Source of the DNA: Chionis minor
Lineage: Eukaryota > Chordata > Aves > Charadriiformes > Chionididae
NCBI GenBank assembly: GCA_013398295.1
Contig: VZSF01006733.1
Coordinates: forward strand, 918,923 to 982,922
DNA length: 64,000 nucleotides
Reading direction: 5' to 3'
Both the position numbers and the translations under genes were made by a program. Of this stretch, positions 23,657-36,849 are shown piece by piece (positions within the stretch are counted from its first letter, which is position 1; each line of letters starts with the position of its first letter). The notes under the pieces were generated by a model, which was not told the DNA's origin, searched no databases, and saw only the letters and a program-made list of their open reading frames with translations.

Positions 23657-26600
23657 ACTGTACAATTCATAATCAGATTGAACTTTGGCAAATTGTTTTC
23701 TTTGCCACTGTCATAAAGTTCAGCCTTCAAGCAAGGTAAAGCTCAAGGAATCAATTTATCTAGGGCAAACATCTCTTCTGTGCTATAATTAAAAACTAGT
23801 AATTAGGCTTATGATACATCATTATTTGTGCTTTGAATCCTCATCACAGCAACACACTCTTCACTGGTGTTTTGATCTTTTCTTTCCCTATTATAAGCAA
23901 CATTAACTACAGTAGGCAGAGGATAAAATCTTCCCATCATACCAATTAAAAACTCAGTGGGAGATCCCCACATGTAATATCAGAGGGAAGCAGTACAGTG
24001 ATTGTAAAAATGGGAGAAAACCAGGGTTCTACTTCTGGGTCTCTCTCTAAGCTGACTATGCAGCCCCACTGCAAAGAGCAGAAGGGAAACAGTGAAGCAC
24101 TTGGTCCCCATTCATTTGTGTGGCACAAGTCTTTAGTCCAGAAGTACCTATTTCTTGTCTGCACATAGCAGCTTTGCCCTAGTCCCCAGCATTTGTACAA
24201 AGGAATAAGAAGGAAGCTACGCTGACAAACTGGTGACATGTGAAACAGCGTCTTTACAGCTGTGATATAGCAGAGAGAGACCACTGATGGAGTTAAGCTG
24301 CCTGGTTAATTTCTGCCTGCTGCTGTTATTAGTCCATTATGGTAAACAGTCACTTCACCACTAGGTCTCACTTCATCTTTAGATTATCAAGTCCCACGCT
24401 GTAGTAATTCTTACCTTATTATGTGCTCTCACTCAAGTACAGGAGGTGCATCTGAAATGTATATTTCACTAAACTTTTTTTTTTTTTCAATAAATTGAAA
24501 TGAACTTAGCCTCACTCTACCGTTTTTTAGATGCTTGGCTGAGGTGGCAGAACAGGTTAAGTGTGTAGATTCCTTTGATGTTCAGGTAGGTCTAACACCT
24601 ATTTGCTGGGCGCATCTGTGAAAATCTCATCTCTAATCATGGCTGTTAATCCACTACACTTTTTGGGTTATATGTCAGATAGTCCACATGACTGTATATC
24701 ATGTTCGAGGAATTATGAGCCTATAAAAGTTTGAGCTGAAGTTCATGTCAAACCCCACCTTTTTTTCAGTGTGCTTTCCCTGATGAACTCCCATTATGCG
24801 AGCTTCTACCGAGGGAAAGGAAGCTCAGTCAGAGGCATGCAATTTGTAGTCTTGAGCTCAGTCCACAATGTGTCTACATGCTTAGTTAATCATGAATCTG
24901 GGCCCATCCCAAGCATTCTCATGAGCATACACTCCAAGGCTGACTGAGGCAAAGTCTTGTGCTCTTCATGGTGCTCTACGGACAAATAAAGCACAGACAG
25001 CCCAATCCATGAGAAGCCACCTGAACTTGATTATTGAAAAGCATATTATAGATCTTTTGCTCATAACCTAGAGAGATCATAAAATATTTTGTTTGAGAAA
25101 GACAGCTTCAATACAGAGAATGGAAGTGCTTTGCAAGATTCGCTTCCATAACACTCTGCTGTTGCTGGTCTCCTAAGTGGAACTCAAATATGTGACACCC
25201 ACATCAAACCAAGACATGACCAAAATAAAACCAGGGGAAGGGCCCCTCTCATTAAAGTATCAGGTCACAGAGTGCAATTCAAACAGTGGTCTGCCTTCTT
25301 CCAGGGCCTAGAGGGGTGGATGGCTAAAGGGATCTGAATCTCAACACCCTGTTGCTCAGACCCAAAAAATCTTTCTCTCTAGCTTATTGCTGACCGAATC
25401 ATAAATTCATGAATGCTGTAAAAAACTCAGTCTGTGAGCTTTATTGACCCAAGCATGACACCCAGCAATTCAGGAGGGAACAATGTAAGCATCTCATTTC
25501 ATTTTCTTCCATGAAGCCAAGAGCCCATATCACTTTCAAGTCCATTTCAGCTTTCTTGTCTGCTTCAGCAGAAAATAACCCCCCCATGTACACTTTTGGT
25601 CCACTAAAATTGCATGAAATTTATCTGTGCTGAATTTCACTGAATTTCTAAGGGAAACATTATATAATTTTCCATACGGAGAAATACATCATGCTGAGGA
25701 AAAAGAGTGAAATTTATATATATAAATGTGTAATGCCTGAGTTATTGTATCCTTTAAATAAGAATAGACCTTGAAAAGAGTAAAGAACTGCACAGAGCTT
25801 CTCAGAGGCTGGCTCATTTTAAATATCAGGGATTCAGCAAGCACCCTTTCCTCCTGCCTGCTTGTTTGACACTATAGGGAGTCAAAAAAAATAGAAGNTT
25901 GATTCATTCAGGCATTCAGTTAGCAAATCAATCTTACTGGAAATATATTCAGTTTCCAAGAAGAGCTAACTGTACATTTCTGACTGAAGCACCAAAAATT
26001 TGACTAAGAACTTTTTCCATTATATATAGCAAAGTCATCTTGTATCTATGAAAAATATTACCTATAAGCCATAGCTTGTTGACACACAGTCTAAAAGTTA
26101 GTGTAAACTTGGGTTGAACATTTGTTAGTTAAATGGCATTAAACTTGTGTGAGTGGTTTAATGCACTTTCAGATGAAATAAGTGAATGTAAATTGCAACC
26201 ACTTGAATTCTGAATAAGGATGCCCAATCAAGGATTCGATAACATTCATCTTCTTTAAATTCATATTTTTAACTTGGATGAATGGCCCTGAGAGTCCTCA
26301 CAAAAAGAAATCCTGAGTCTATTTGGTTCACTGAAAACTCAGATGTTTTCAGAGTGGGAAGCTGCAGTAAATGATCAGAAGTGTTTTTAAAAGGCGATAT
26401 TAAAAACCTGTTGAGTATTCGTCATACGCATAAATTGAACATGCAGCTAGGGTAACAGATGAGGCTTGTTTTAGTATATAATAATAAAGTAACTGTAGCT
26501 GAATTTATCAGGAGATTTGTCTGCCGAAGAATAATAAGATCAAGTCAATAAATTTTAATGCTTGTGTTAGGAGAGTCACCTTCAGGTGAGCAATAAGAAA

Positions 26601-26789
26601 AACTCAGGGAGAGCTTGAACAGGTAACGGGGGACCAATAGATTTTGGGAGTATGGTGGGGTGTTTTTCCAATCAGCTATATAGGAGAAATAGCAATGCAT
26701 TTATTTCCCACTGCTTTTGCTCTTTTCCCAGCAACGTTCTTGCTCAAAACAAGCTTCTTATTTCAAGTCATGTAAGAATTTGAGAAACT
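23657..26789. other. Non-coding DNA, no gene recognised, one single-N gap
   Basis: No gene or recognisable repeat. A lone N at 25898 follows an A-rich run and precedes TTGATTCATTCAGGC. Unlike the gaps near 42 kb and 60.7 kb, I see no repeated sequence on its two sides, so nothing suggests an error in order there. Confidence 0.5.
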
Positions 26790-27205
26790 TCTTTTGCGTT
26801 GTCATGCGGCTCTAGGATTTCCACAGAGAACGGGTGGCAGACACTGCCCCAAAATGGCTGCCGCATTTTCTGTCACACGTGTCCAGAGCGCACACATGGA
26901 CCCTAATCTTCCTTTCTACCCCCGGGGCTCCACCAGCCCACCCATATCCCAGGAGCCCATTCCAGACCCCGGGGCTGTCAGTCCCTGCCTCAGAGAGGCC
27001 ATGGGGCACATCTCCAGCCCTGCCATGGCCCTGTCCTGCCCATCCATGGGCTGACGTCCCATCCCTGTCCTCAAGAAGGTGCCTGATGACCTGGGCTGGG
27101 GCTGCCCCAATGGCCCCCAGCCTGCTTTGCCCCTGTTTGTGAGCTTCTGCTCCTCAGCCCCCATGCCAGGGTGTGCAGAGGGGAGGAGTGGGGTCCAGGC
27201 AGCCA
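26790..27205. other. GC-rich block of unknown nature
   Basis: About 400 bp much richer in G and C than the surroundings. Open frames in both directions (102 codons plus, 108 codons minus) reflect the base composition. The translated products are Pro/Gly/Ala/Ser-rich with no domain I recognise. It abuts a tentative minus-strand LTR on its right, so it may be part of an inserted element; it could also be a small CpG-poor GC island. Confidence 0.4.
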
Positions 27206-27513
27206 TGAAAAATGAGCTAGCAACAAGAGAGGAGTAAATCACACTCTTTCAGGAGATTCAATACCTCGTCGAGCAAAAGGGTAGCAGGGATTCTCCTGGA
27301 TTGCTAATACGACAGAGCAGTTACAAGCTCTCTTTTATTTGGAGGACAGCAGCTGAAGCTGACTCATACAAAATGTTAAACCTTATACTGACCTACTATA
27401 CCCTCTATTACAATTACTCTGTCTCTACCAGGAGAGTTATGTTCACCATACAATATGTTCAGCTTATCAAAGTGATACATGCACACAAGCCTACATACTC
27501 ATGCTGACTTTCA
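27206..27513 (-). mobile_element. Possible LTR fragment of a second retroviral family
   Basis: On the minus strand a TATAAGG (plus 27381-27387) is followed about 45 bp later by an AATAAA (plus 27334-27339), the spacing expected for the U3-R part of a compact LTR. TGAAA...TTTCA ends at 27513 and 27206 form a short inverted repeat with TG...CA form. No matching target-site duplication was found and I cannot name the family, so boundaries and identity are tentative. Confidence 0.35.
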
Positions 27514-30500
27514 GGAATAGGTATATATATGTACATATATAAAAATAGATTCTTGAAAGTATATATATATACACACATTTGGATAGGACAAAATTCTCCA
27601 TGAAATATTTGCATGTGAAGTCAGGTTGTCTTTTAGGCGTACAGTTCAAGCTCACACAAATGCTGCCTGGAATGTGGCGGGAGCTTTATCAAACACGTGG
27701 CTGTCCAGAAAACTGAGATCTGTGCACATACAGTGTATTTGTAACGTGCAGAGGGAAATACTTCTTTGTGAAGATTTAAAGTAATCTGCTGGAAAGGTCA
27801 TCGATCAATTTTTAGGCAAGAAAGCCAAAAGTGAAAAGTCATTTTTAGCTAATGTCAACCTCTCTTTTTGAAAACGAACAGTCAAAATAATGAGATTAAA
27901 AGTAGCATCAAATTATCAATAACATTATTCCAATATGAATTTTCATTTTATTATCATTTTAGGTAAAATTCTTGATGTTTTCAGATCCAAAAACACTTAT
28001 AGGAAAAAGACATTGGCCACATATATTTATTTTTAATCAATGAATGAAATACTTCTGACTGTCTTCTAAAAAATACTTCCAAGTCTAAAATCAAACACCA
28101 TGATCTTATTTATAATAAGGATTTTAATCACTGTTCCCCAGCCAGCTCTGGAGCAAAGCACTACCATTGTATTTCACAGATCTCTCTGTGCTCCCTAGCA
28201 GAACGTGCTGCAAACATGCTCTTGATGACCTTTCATATGCAAGGGATCTATATTTTTATTTCTCTGGCCACCCTAAATATCTTGCTTTACCACTCAAAAC
28301 CTGAACTAAAAATAATTTACCATCAAGTTGACAGATCATCATGTTTCTGACTTGATTCTTCACTCTCACATTAAATTTCTGTCTCAGCAAAAGGATTGGG
28401 ACCATTGTTTTATAGACAAATGTGGCTAACTGGTGATAATCTAGTCTCATCAGGCCATGAAAAGTATTTACTTGCTCTCAGTGAATACCAAAATTCCCTG
28501 TCTAATTCAATAGGCTAGCAAATGAGGACACATTAAATTGCTTTCCTGTGTGTATATGTCTATTGACAAGAGATTTCAAGCTAACATCCTTTATTCCACA
28601 GAACTATTTTAATGGGTGAATGCTCCAGCCTTTGTCTCTGCTGGGGAGTGGAGGTAATCATGCTTTGTGTTCCATAATTTCTCTCCCCTGCCTGCGTTTG
28701 TACACAGGGCATTTTCTCTGTAAGTTTAATGGAACAACTTCACTTTTTAAAGAAAACGCATTTATTAATAATAACCAAAAAGCTCTATAAAGTTGATGCT
28801 CAGGTCCGGAATTCTGCATTTCCTCCGGCACCATCGCATACTTTCTGTGGTGTCGGGTCATATTTGCGATACCTCGCCCATCTGCAAAGCCTAACCTAAG
28901 GTATCTTTACTTGATACAAGGCCTTGCTAGAGATTCGCCAAGTTTCATCTAGCCGTCAGGGGGTTAGAGGCACTGTTCTGACAACTATCTGATCTAGGCA
29001 GTCAAAATTTTCAAGAGTTGTATGTATATCACATCAGGTACTCAGAATGTCATGGAAACCTGAAGTTAATCCTTCTCCCAGCCATCATGGACATCGTGGC
29101 CTCCCAGATGATAGGGTACAGTTAGGTCATACAATAGTTCACCACCACCCCAGCCCAAACAGACTGTACATGAAATGAATTATCCAAGACACACATGATT
29201 TCACTAGCATGGAAGCATGTTCCAGTAAGTCTCATCCACCACGCCAGTTCAGAGTCAACACCTTCATTACAGATTTGGCCAATATTTCGCCAGGTTGATG
29301 TGTAAGGTAAATTGGGCAGGACTATCTGTGAAGGATGTACCTATAGCATTATCAGCTATAATCATGGCATGGATTTTACAAGCATACCATATAATTTGAC
29401 TTTTCAAATTCAGGGATGAATAAGTAAATTAAAGAAATCCCAAAACTCACTGAATAAGTCATAGGACAGAGCTATCCATAGGTCCATGGTCATCTAAATA
29501 CCACCCTAGCATCTGATTCTTTATCATATACTACGAGAAAATAGAACAATATTTTTTTGCCACGCACACATAATGTTTGCTGCAGTAGCATGCCGGGGTC
29601 AGATAAAGCCTCTCAGTGCCTTTAACTGTTACAAATTTGTTTTATGTTTACTTTCTCATGTTAAGAATAATAATGTACCTTTACAATCAGAAGTATTACT
29701 AGCTTTATGTTAACAGGCTTGATAAGGTGGGTATTCTTTTTTTAAAAAAAAGTAATACCTAATGGCTTTTGAAAGACAGCCCTTCAATTCTTCAGGTGGT
29801 ATAATTCAGGCAGTATCTCTCTGTGCTACCATGGCTGTCTACAGGTTCGTATCCACATCAGGGGTGCTGATAAGATAGCCAAATAGTACAGGTCTGTGAT
29901 TTGTAAACATCTGAATCAAGGGCACTCTTACATTTTCTCGTCGCTGATGCAGTATAGTGCAGCAAAAAGGAACAAAAAAGCTCTTTGGAGCTCTGACTGC
30001 AATGCCCAGGGTTTAATAAATTAGTGGAATCTGTAGGAAGGTTAAAAGAAGCAAGCTGGTTTGATTCAAGTTATAATTATTTTGCTTGTATAATTTCTGG
30101 CATTCTCAAAGCTTGTTTATGCCCTAGAAAGGCATGTACTTCTTCCAGCTTCATGCAAATTATTACTCTATGCATGACCTTGTCAGGCAGCCACACTGAG
30201 CATTTCATTGTCTTTGGGAAAGCTGTTTTAATTCATCCCAATAATTGCCACAAAAGTGGTGCAGTGAAAAAATAAAATAAAATCCCAGGGCAGTCTGATG
30301 CTGCATTACCCCAATTTTTTTAGTGATTTGCAAGACATCCAAAGTGGATGTAAGATAGTCTTAAATCAAAATAGTAGTAATTTCCACTCAGGCAATTGCT
30401 AAAATAAAAGCTCAAGGCAACAGGGCCATACACATTTGTAATTTAATCAAGAGACTACGTGCTGCATCTCAAAAGGGACATCTGAGTTGTCACCAAAGAT

Positions 30501-32002
30501 GTGACTGCAGTCCTTGTTACCATGCTGACATGGAATTTGCCACTGTCTTCCCACTTCTGAACTTTTGCCTGAAACCTACAGAATTACGTGTATCAAGAAG
30601 AGCCTTTTACCCACTCTCTTCATTTGACAGTTGTCTCTTCCATTGGAAGAGTAATTGATACCCAAGTATCCCAAACATCGCTTGGAGTTTTGGCACAAAT
30701 ATTACAATGATGCTCTGTGTGGATTCATTGCCCCCAGAAAATTGCTTAACTTTAGAATATTAGGCAGACTTAATGGCAAGCCAGTTTTTCTTAACAAGCA
30801 AAAAGCTTTATGTCTTAACTATAAAAATGAATATTTAAAAGAAAGCATTGCTCCTTGGGGAGTGATTCAGTTGCCTGAACATTGGTACCTGACAATGAAG
30901 GGGCTGGCATGTGGTTTTCTTTCTCTTGGTTTTTTTTGGTTTGTTGTTTTGTTTTTCTTTTAAGAAAATAAAATATAAATGATACATTAATCTAATATAT
31001 TTGAGATATGGACCAAATCCTTTCTTTTTCTGTACACATAAACACCCTACATTTTCAGAATCTTTGTATTACACACACCCAAACCTTGTTTCACTTAGTA
31101 AGTTCAGGTGAACAATGTAGCTATGGAATAGGGTTCAGGGCACCTGCCAGGTCCTGGACTCTGGGTCACTACTGACCAGCTTAGCCCAGACTTAGCTCTG
31201 TGCTGCTGGAGATAAACTACCATTAACACTGAAGCTAATTATAAATTCCTGTAGGTCTACACGACCTGCTGTGACACCTTTGAACTGCAGAGCAAAGGTA
31301 CTATTAGAGCATGAAACCAGCATGAGAGGAGATTACAGTTGGACCCAATTCATTATGCATTCCCTACACCAAAGCATCCAGTACTTTAAGATGAGCAAAA
31401 AGGTCTTTGGGGTCCTGTTTACCTTGCACAGGTCTTAGCACTAAAGAACCCCACACTTTGCACTCTGGACTCAAGGCTTTCATACAACTTAAAGGCAACA
31501 CAGCAGCGATATCATTGCCCCTTTATATAACAGTCCTGTCTTAACAACCCTATGTTTATAAGAGTAAGTTAAGTGGGGTAGAAACAATACTGTGATCACT
31601 GTTCATTTTTAGGCTTATTTCATTTTAATTTTTATTTCTGGGTTTCAGAACTGTATGAATACTCTTCTTGATGAACTGTTGTATTGCACTGTAAATCTGA
31701 TAGCCTGTATCTTTACTGAAGTGCTAAATGTATAATATCTAATTTGATTCTGCTGGTTTAGGACTAAATTTATATTCTTACACCCAGCTTGTCTAGCTTA
31801 GTTTTTAATATATATTTCAGTCATTTACCCACTCTGGTTTTAGCAAAAAGAAAAAAAAAAAAAAGTGTAATATTCGATTGATCCTAAATCATTAATGTTA
31901 AGCAGCAAAATTTTCTTTGGTAATAAAGTAAACCACAAAGTTACATTTCTTCCCTTCAGGTCTTAAGTCCTGATAAGAAAGATAAATTAGATGTGAGGAA
32001 GA
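27514..32002. other. Non-coding DNA, no gene recognised
   Basis: Mostly AT-rich unique sequence. It holds two AT dinucleotide stretches around 27520-27572 and an A-rich run near 31849-31865. The longest plus-strand open frame (30655-30963, 102 codons) ends in a poly-Phe tract from a T-rich run and has no recognisable domain. Confidence 0.5.
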
Positions 32003-34320
32003 ACCTGTTAACTTTTTGACTCAGGTGGTGGAAGTGCCAACAAGGAGAGGTGCACTACTGGACCTAGTGCTGACAAAGAAAGAGGGATTGGTGGAGGACA
32101 TTAAGGTTGGGGGCAGCCTTGGCTGCAGTGATCATGAGAAGACAGAATTCAGGATTAGGTGTAGTGGGCATAAAAAACTTGGACTTTAGGAGGGCTAACT
32201 TTGATCTCTTCAAGAAACTGCTTGGAGAAATCCCATGGGTTAGGGCTCTAGAGGATAGGGGGGCTCAAGAGAGCTGGTTGATTTTCAAGTATTATTTCCT
32301 CCAATCTCAGGATCGGTGCATCCCTAAGAGCAAGAAATCCAACAGGGGAAGCAGGGGACCTGCAAGGTTGAGCAGGCAGCTCCTGGAAAAGCTTAAGTGG
32401 AAGAAGGAAGTTTACAGTATGTGGAAGAAGGGACTGCCCACTTGGGAAGATTACAAGAATGCCATCAGAGTATGCAGGGTCAAAACAAGGAAAGCCAAAG
32501 CCTCCTTGGAATTAAATCTGGCAAGAGATGTCAAGGTCAACAGGAAGGGTTTCTGCAAGTACATTGGAGGCAAAAGAAAACTAGAGAGAATGTGGGCCCT
32601 CTGTTGAATGAGACAGGTGCCATGGTGACTGATGATGCAATGAAGGCGGAGCTACTGAATGACTTCTTTGCTTCAGTCTTCACTACTCAGGCCAGCCCTC
32701 AGGACTCACAGACTCCCCAGGTAACAGGGAAAGTCTGGAGCAAGGAAGACTCCTCCTTGGTTGGGAAGGATCAAGTTAGAGACCAGTTAAGTAAACTGGA
32801 TATCCACAAGTCCATGGGTCCTGATGGGATGCACCCACGAGTGCTGAGGGAGCTGGCAGAAGTCACTGCTGGTCATCTCTCCCATCATCTTTGAAAAGTC
32901 CTGGAGAACAGGCGAGGTGCCAGAGGACTGGAGGAAAGCCAATGTCACTCCAGCCTTCAGAAAGGGCAAGAAGGAGGATCCAGGAAACTACAGGCCAGTC
33001 AGCCTCACGTCCGTCCCTGGAAAGATAATGGAACAGCTCGTTCTGGGAGTCATCTCCAAGCACCTGGAGGAAAAGAAGGTTATCAGAAGTAGTCAACGTG
33101 GATTCACCAAGGGGAAGTCATGTCTGACTAATCTGATAACCTACAACAGCATGACTGAATGGGTAGATGAGGGGAGGGCAGTGGATGCTGTCTACCTTGA
33201 CTAGCAAGGCTTTTGACACTGCCTCCCACAGCATCCTCATCCCTCAGCTTAGGAACTGGGGGTTCGATGACTGGATAGTGGGGTGGATTGAGGACTGGCT
33301 GGCAGGTAGATCTCAGAGGATTGTGATCAGTGGGGCAGAGTCTAGTTGGATGCCTGTGACTAGTGTTGTTCCTCAGGGATCAGTACTGGGTCCGGTCTTG
33401 TTCAACATATTCATCAACGACCTGGATGAAGGGATGGAGTGTCCCAGCAGCAAGTTTGCTGATGGCACGAAACTGGGAGGGGTGGCTGACACACCAGAAG
33501 GCCGAGCTGCCACTCCGCATGACCTGAACAGGCTGGAGAGCTGGGCGGAGGGGAACCAAATGAAGTTCAACAAAGGCAAGTGTAGGGTCCTGCACCTGGG
33601 GAGGAATAACCCCATGCAGCAGTTCAGGTTGGAGGCTGACCTGCTGGAAAGCAGCTCTGCAGAGAGGGACCTGGGAGTCCTGGTGGACAACAGGATGACC
33701 ATGAGCCAGCAATGTGCCCTTGTGGCCAAGAAGGCTAGTGGTCTTCTGGGGTGCATTAAAAAGAACATGGACATCCTCCGCCTTTACTCTGCCCTGCTGA
33801 GGCCACATCTGGAGTACTGTGTCCCATTCTGGGCTCTCCAGTTTAAGAAAGACAGGGAACTGCTAAAGATGGGACAGCAAATGGCTACAAAGATGATTAG
33901 GGGGCCGGAACATCTTTCTTATGAGGAAAGGCTGAGGGAGTTGGGTCTTTTACTCTGGAGAAGAGAAGGCTGAGGAGGGATCTCATCAATGCTTACAAAT
34001 ACTTAAAGGGAGGGTGCCGGGAGGAGGGGGCCACTCTTTTTTCCGTAGTGCCGAGTGATAGGACAAGAGGTAACGGGCACAAACTTGAACATAGAAAGTT
34101 CTAGCTGAACATGAGGAGAAACTTCTTCCCTTTGAGGGTGTCAGAGTGCTGGAAGAGGCTGCCCAGAAAGGTGGTGGAGCCTCCGACTCTGGAGACATTC
34201 CAAACACACTTGGGTGCCATCCTTTGCAACCTGCTGTAGGTGGACCTGCTCTGGCAGGGGTATTGGACTAGGTGGTGTCCAGAGGTCTCTTCCAAACCCT
34301 AACATTCTGTGATTCTATGA
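32003..34320 (+). mobile_element. Longest CR1 LINE copy: end of endonuclease through reverse transcriptase to 3' tail
   Basis: About 2.3 kb. It starts in the last part of the endonuclease domain (a VPTRRGALLDLVL-like piece near 32035, then the LGCSDHE motif near 32120 with the catalytic His kept). It continues through the linker, the complete reverse-transcriptase region and the 3' untranslated part, ending at ACATTCTGTGATTCTATGA. The 5' end is truncated, as is usual for LINEs. The ORF is split by several frameshifts, so the copy is dead, but nearly every ORF2 block is recognisable. Confidence 0.95.
32107..33973 (+). pseudogene. CR1 ORF2 reverse transcriptase, multiply frameshifted, catalytic FADD changed to FADG
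   Basis: The protein would copy CR1 RNA into DNA at a nicked target. Successive pieces are 32107-32607 (linker: FRRANFDLFKKLL, ARLSRQLLEKLKWKKE, KAKASLELNLARD), 32397-32894 (LLNDFFASVF, HKSMGPDGMHPRVLRELA), 32917-33204 (EDWRKANVTPAFRKG, YRPVSLTSVPGKIMEQ, RGFTKGKSCLTNL) and 33167-33973 ([18 protein letters not shown]). Each change of frame is a disabling indel, and the 33204 TAG falls at the YLD/KAFD boundary. The catalytic motif at 33455-33466 reads FADG instead of FADD, so one metal-binding Asp is missing. Downstream, [13 protein letters not shown] marks the C-terminal part. Confidence 0.93.
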
Positions 34321-35394
34321 ACTAAATATTTATCATGAAAACTACTGATTGTCTCTTTAAGTTCCTCAGACACTTATTAATTGAAATGTCTCCCAAAGCC
34401 AGACATTTCAAGGATGCAAAAAATAAAATTGTATCTTTTAAATTTTGTAGCCACATATCCCCAGTGTTTTCATATGCTCAAATCTGATTTCCTTGTAAAC
34501 CAACAAGGTAGTCCTTTGTTTGGTTAAGTAAACGTAAATAAAATTAACAACTGTGTGTTACCCGTCTCTACTCACATGGGAGATTTTCTGGCTTTTTAAA
34601 CCATAAAATTAAGCCTCAAACAATGTTATTATTGGCTAGAATTTCAAGACAGAAATGTTTTGCATTAACATGTGCCTGAGCTTTTTCTGTCATTTAATAT
34701 TCTCAGTTTGAATGAGCCTCTTTCAAGGGCTGCATGCTGGTTTTGCTGGTGGCATTACATGAGAAACTCCAGGAAGGCTCAGGGTCCTCAGTCATGAAAA
34801 AACAAATCAAAACATAGGCTTTATTCCCCTCCCCCAGCATCACATCTGAAGGAAAACATGAAAATATGAAATTATAAGTCCCTATGTAAACAACAATATG
34901 CCATAAAAGTACCCGAGGCTTTTACTGGAAAGACAATAAAATACAAGTCAGCAGTTAGATCCCCTTGCAAAAGCACAACTCACACTAGGTAGTAATTTAT
35001 CAGGAATAATTATCAAGTTGTATTTTGCACTGACGAGCGTAGCTTGGATTCTACATCTCACTTGTCATCTACTTTTAAAGAAAATATTAATAATTCAGAG
35101 AAAGACTAGAAGAAGGCAACAGAAGATAAAAAGTTTATAGACTATAAAAAATATTTTATGCAGATAAAATGGTAGGGAAAATGTTCTGCATAAAAGGGTT
35201 GATGATTTAGGGTCCAAGAAAGCTTGCTTCATGGTCCTCAGTTATGCAAGGTTTTGTGGACATATTCTAAGACATCAAAAGGTAGCTAAGAAAAATAGAA
35301 CCTACCAAAAGCAGCTTTCAGGGTACCATGCAAGGGTTCATACATTCACTGGAAAATCTTTAAGAGCCTCAAACTGAAAAAGGCTGAAAATTAC
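34321..35394. other. AT-rich non-coding DNA
   Basis: No gene or known repeat recognised. Confidence 0.5.
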
Positions 35395-35760
35395 CTTGAA
35401 AAAAAAAAGCTGAAAGGAGACATGGTAACAGCTTTACAGTACACAGCAGTGTGCCAGAAACTGGAAGGTGATCCATCATCTGTTCTCTTTGGTCGCTGGG
35501 AAGATGCCAACAACAAATCAGCTTAATTGACAACAAATGACATTTTTGATCGCTTGACCAACAAATGCTTCCTCAAGTGGGATATTAAGAAAAAACTTTC
35601 AAGCCACAAGAACAGTGAAGCAGATTCCTCATTTCCTCCAGATAGGCACTGAAATCAGCTGCAATCCATGGAGGTGGTATCTTTGTAACATATCCCTTAG
35701 ATGTCAGAAGTATCAAGGTACAAGTACATCACAGGATGCAGACTGCTATTCAGAGGCTTG
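35395..35760 (+). mobile_element. Ancient CR1-type LINE 3' fragment
   Basis: The stretch follows the order of the ORF2 C-terminus of old CR1 elements. It has GAAAGGAGACATGGTAACAG (the 'RGDMVTA' region), then CATCATCTGTTCTCTTTGG, AACAAATCAGCTTAATTG, AAGAAAAAACTTTC, AACAGTGAAGCAGATTCCTC and GGAGGTGGTATCTTTG. Divergence is high, with no open frame. Identification rests on the series of landmarks, not on one motif. Confidence 0.6.
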
Positions 35761-36849
35761 ATGTAGCTTGTTCCCTTCCCTAAGAAATGGGATGAGGACA
35801 GATCCCATGGAAAAATTTTCATGTACTTCGTTAGAGACTGAGTTTCAATTCTGAAGTGAAATCATGACTTTACCAGTCATATTCTGACTCCAAGCCAACG
35901 TCAAGGTTAAATTGTCTCAGACTGTCCTTCACAATAGATGGACATTAATGTTATAACCTGCTGAACTTCTTTTAACTTCTTCCTTATTTTCTGCTTTTTG
36001 TCTTCCTTTTCTTCACCAAGTTAAAATGCAGCTTGTTATAGGAACAATGGGAACCACAAGAACAGATGCAGCAAGGCACCACTATGGGAGGATAATGATA
36101 TGTTCTCCAGCACCTACTAGCAAATAAAAAAAGTAATCGTAGTGCCATTTTGGAGGGAACCCAGCAGAGCATTAAGACTTGCGTACGTCTCACTGCTCAC
36201 AAAGCAGCACAGAAAACACCTGATATTGAAGTTCATTCTCAGGCTCAAAAGAACCCCCACATTTATTATTAGGGACACAGAAACAAATCATATCTGAAAA
36301 AGACACTCAAAATGGTTGTGGAAAGAGAATCAAGAATCATGTTTGTGAGCACGATGTATTCTTGTAAACCAAGCCGCAGACAGAGTGAGATGAAAATGGA
36401 AACGCAGACCTCAGCAGCCCAGTGCTTTTTTAAATCTCCAGGAATGCCAAATCTAATCTACTCTTTTTTGAACAGCCAAAACTCTTCCAGAAGACAGGTT
36501 TCTCCTCCTAGGTTTACAATGCAACTGTTCTCCAAGAAGCTCCTTCCTCCATGAATCCCTGAGCTTCTATTTTCCACCTGAATTACATCCCTTTCTCAAC
36601 ACACATTATTTATAAAATCCTAACATAATCATTTTATCAATTTAACAGCCAGGGAAAACCAGTCCGACAAACACAGGCTGAGCAGAATTCCAGACTGAAA
36701 GAATTAAAGAATTTCTGGTTTTCCACATTAATTTATACCTTTGAGAGATTGGGTAAAAGTACTAAGTCATCTCTTGCCGATGCAGATCGTAGTTTTAAAG
36801 TAAAAACAAGCTGAAAAGTTCATTTACTATGATTGTAAGACCAGGTATT
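35761..36849. other. Non-coding DNA, no gene recognised
   Basis: No recognisable gene or repeat. Open frames are at most 80 codons. Confidence 0.45.

Noticed and set aside
26834..27242. Pro/Gly-rich frames in the GC-rich block as a possible host exon
   Set aside because: Frames are open on both strands, as base composition predicts, and no domain or convincing splice pair is visible.
33373..33808. 133- and 142-codon minus-strand open frames
   Set aside because: Both are antisense to the CR1 reverse transcriptase at 32003-34320.
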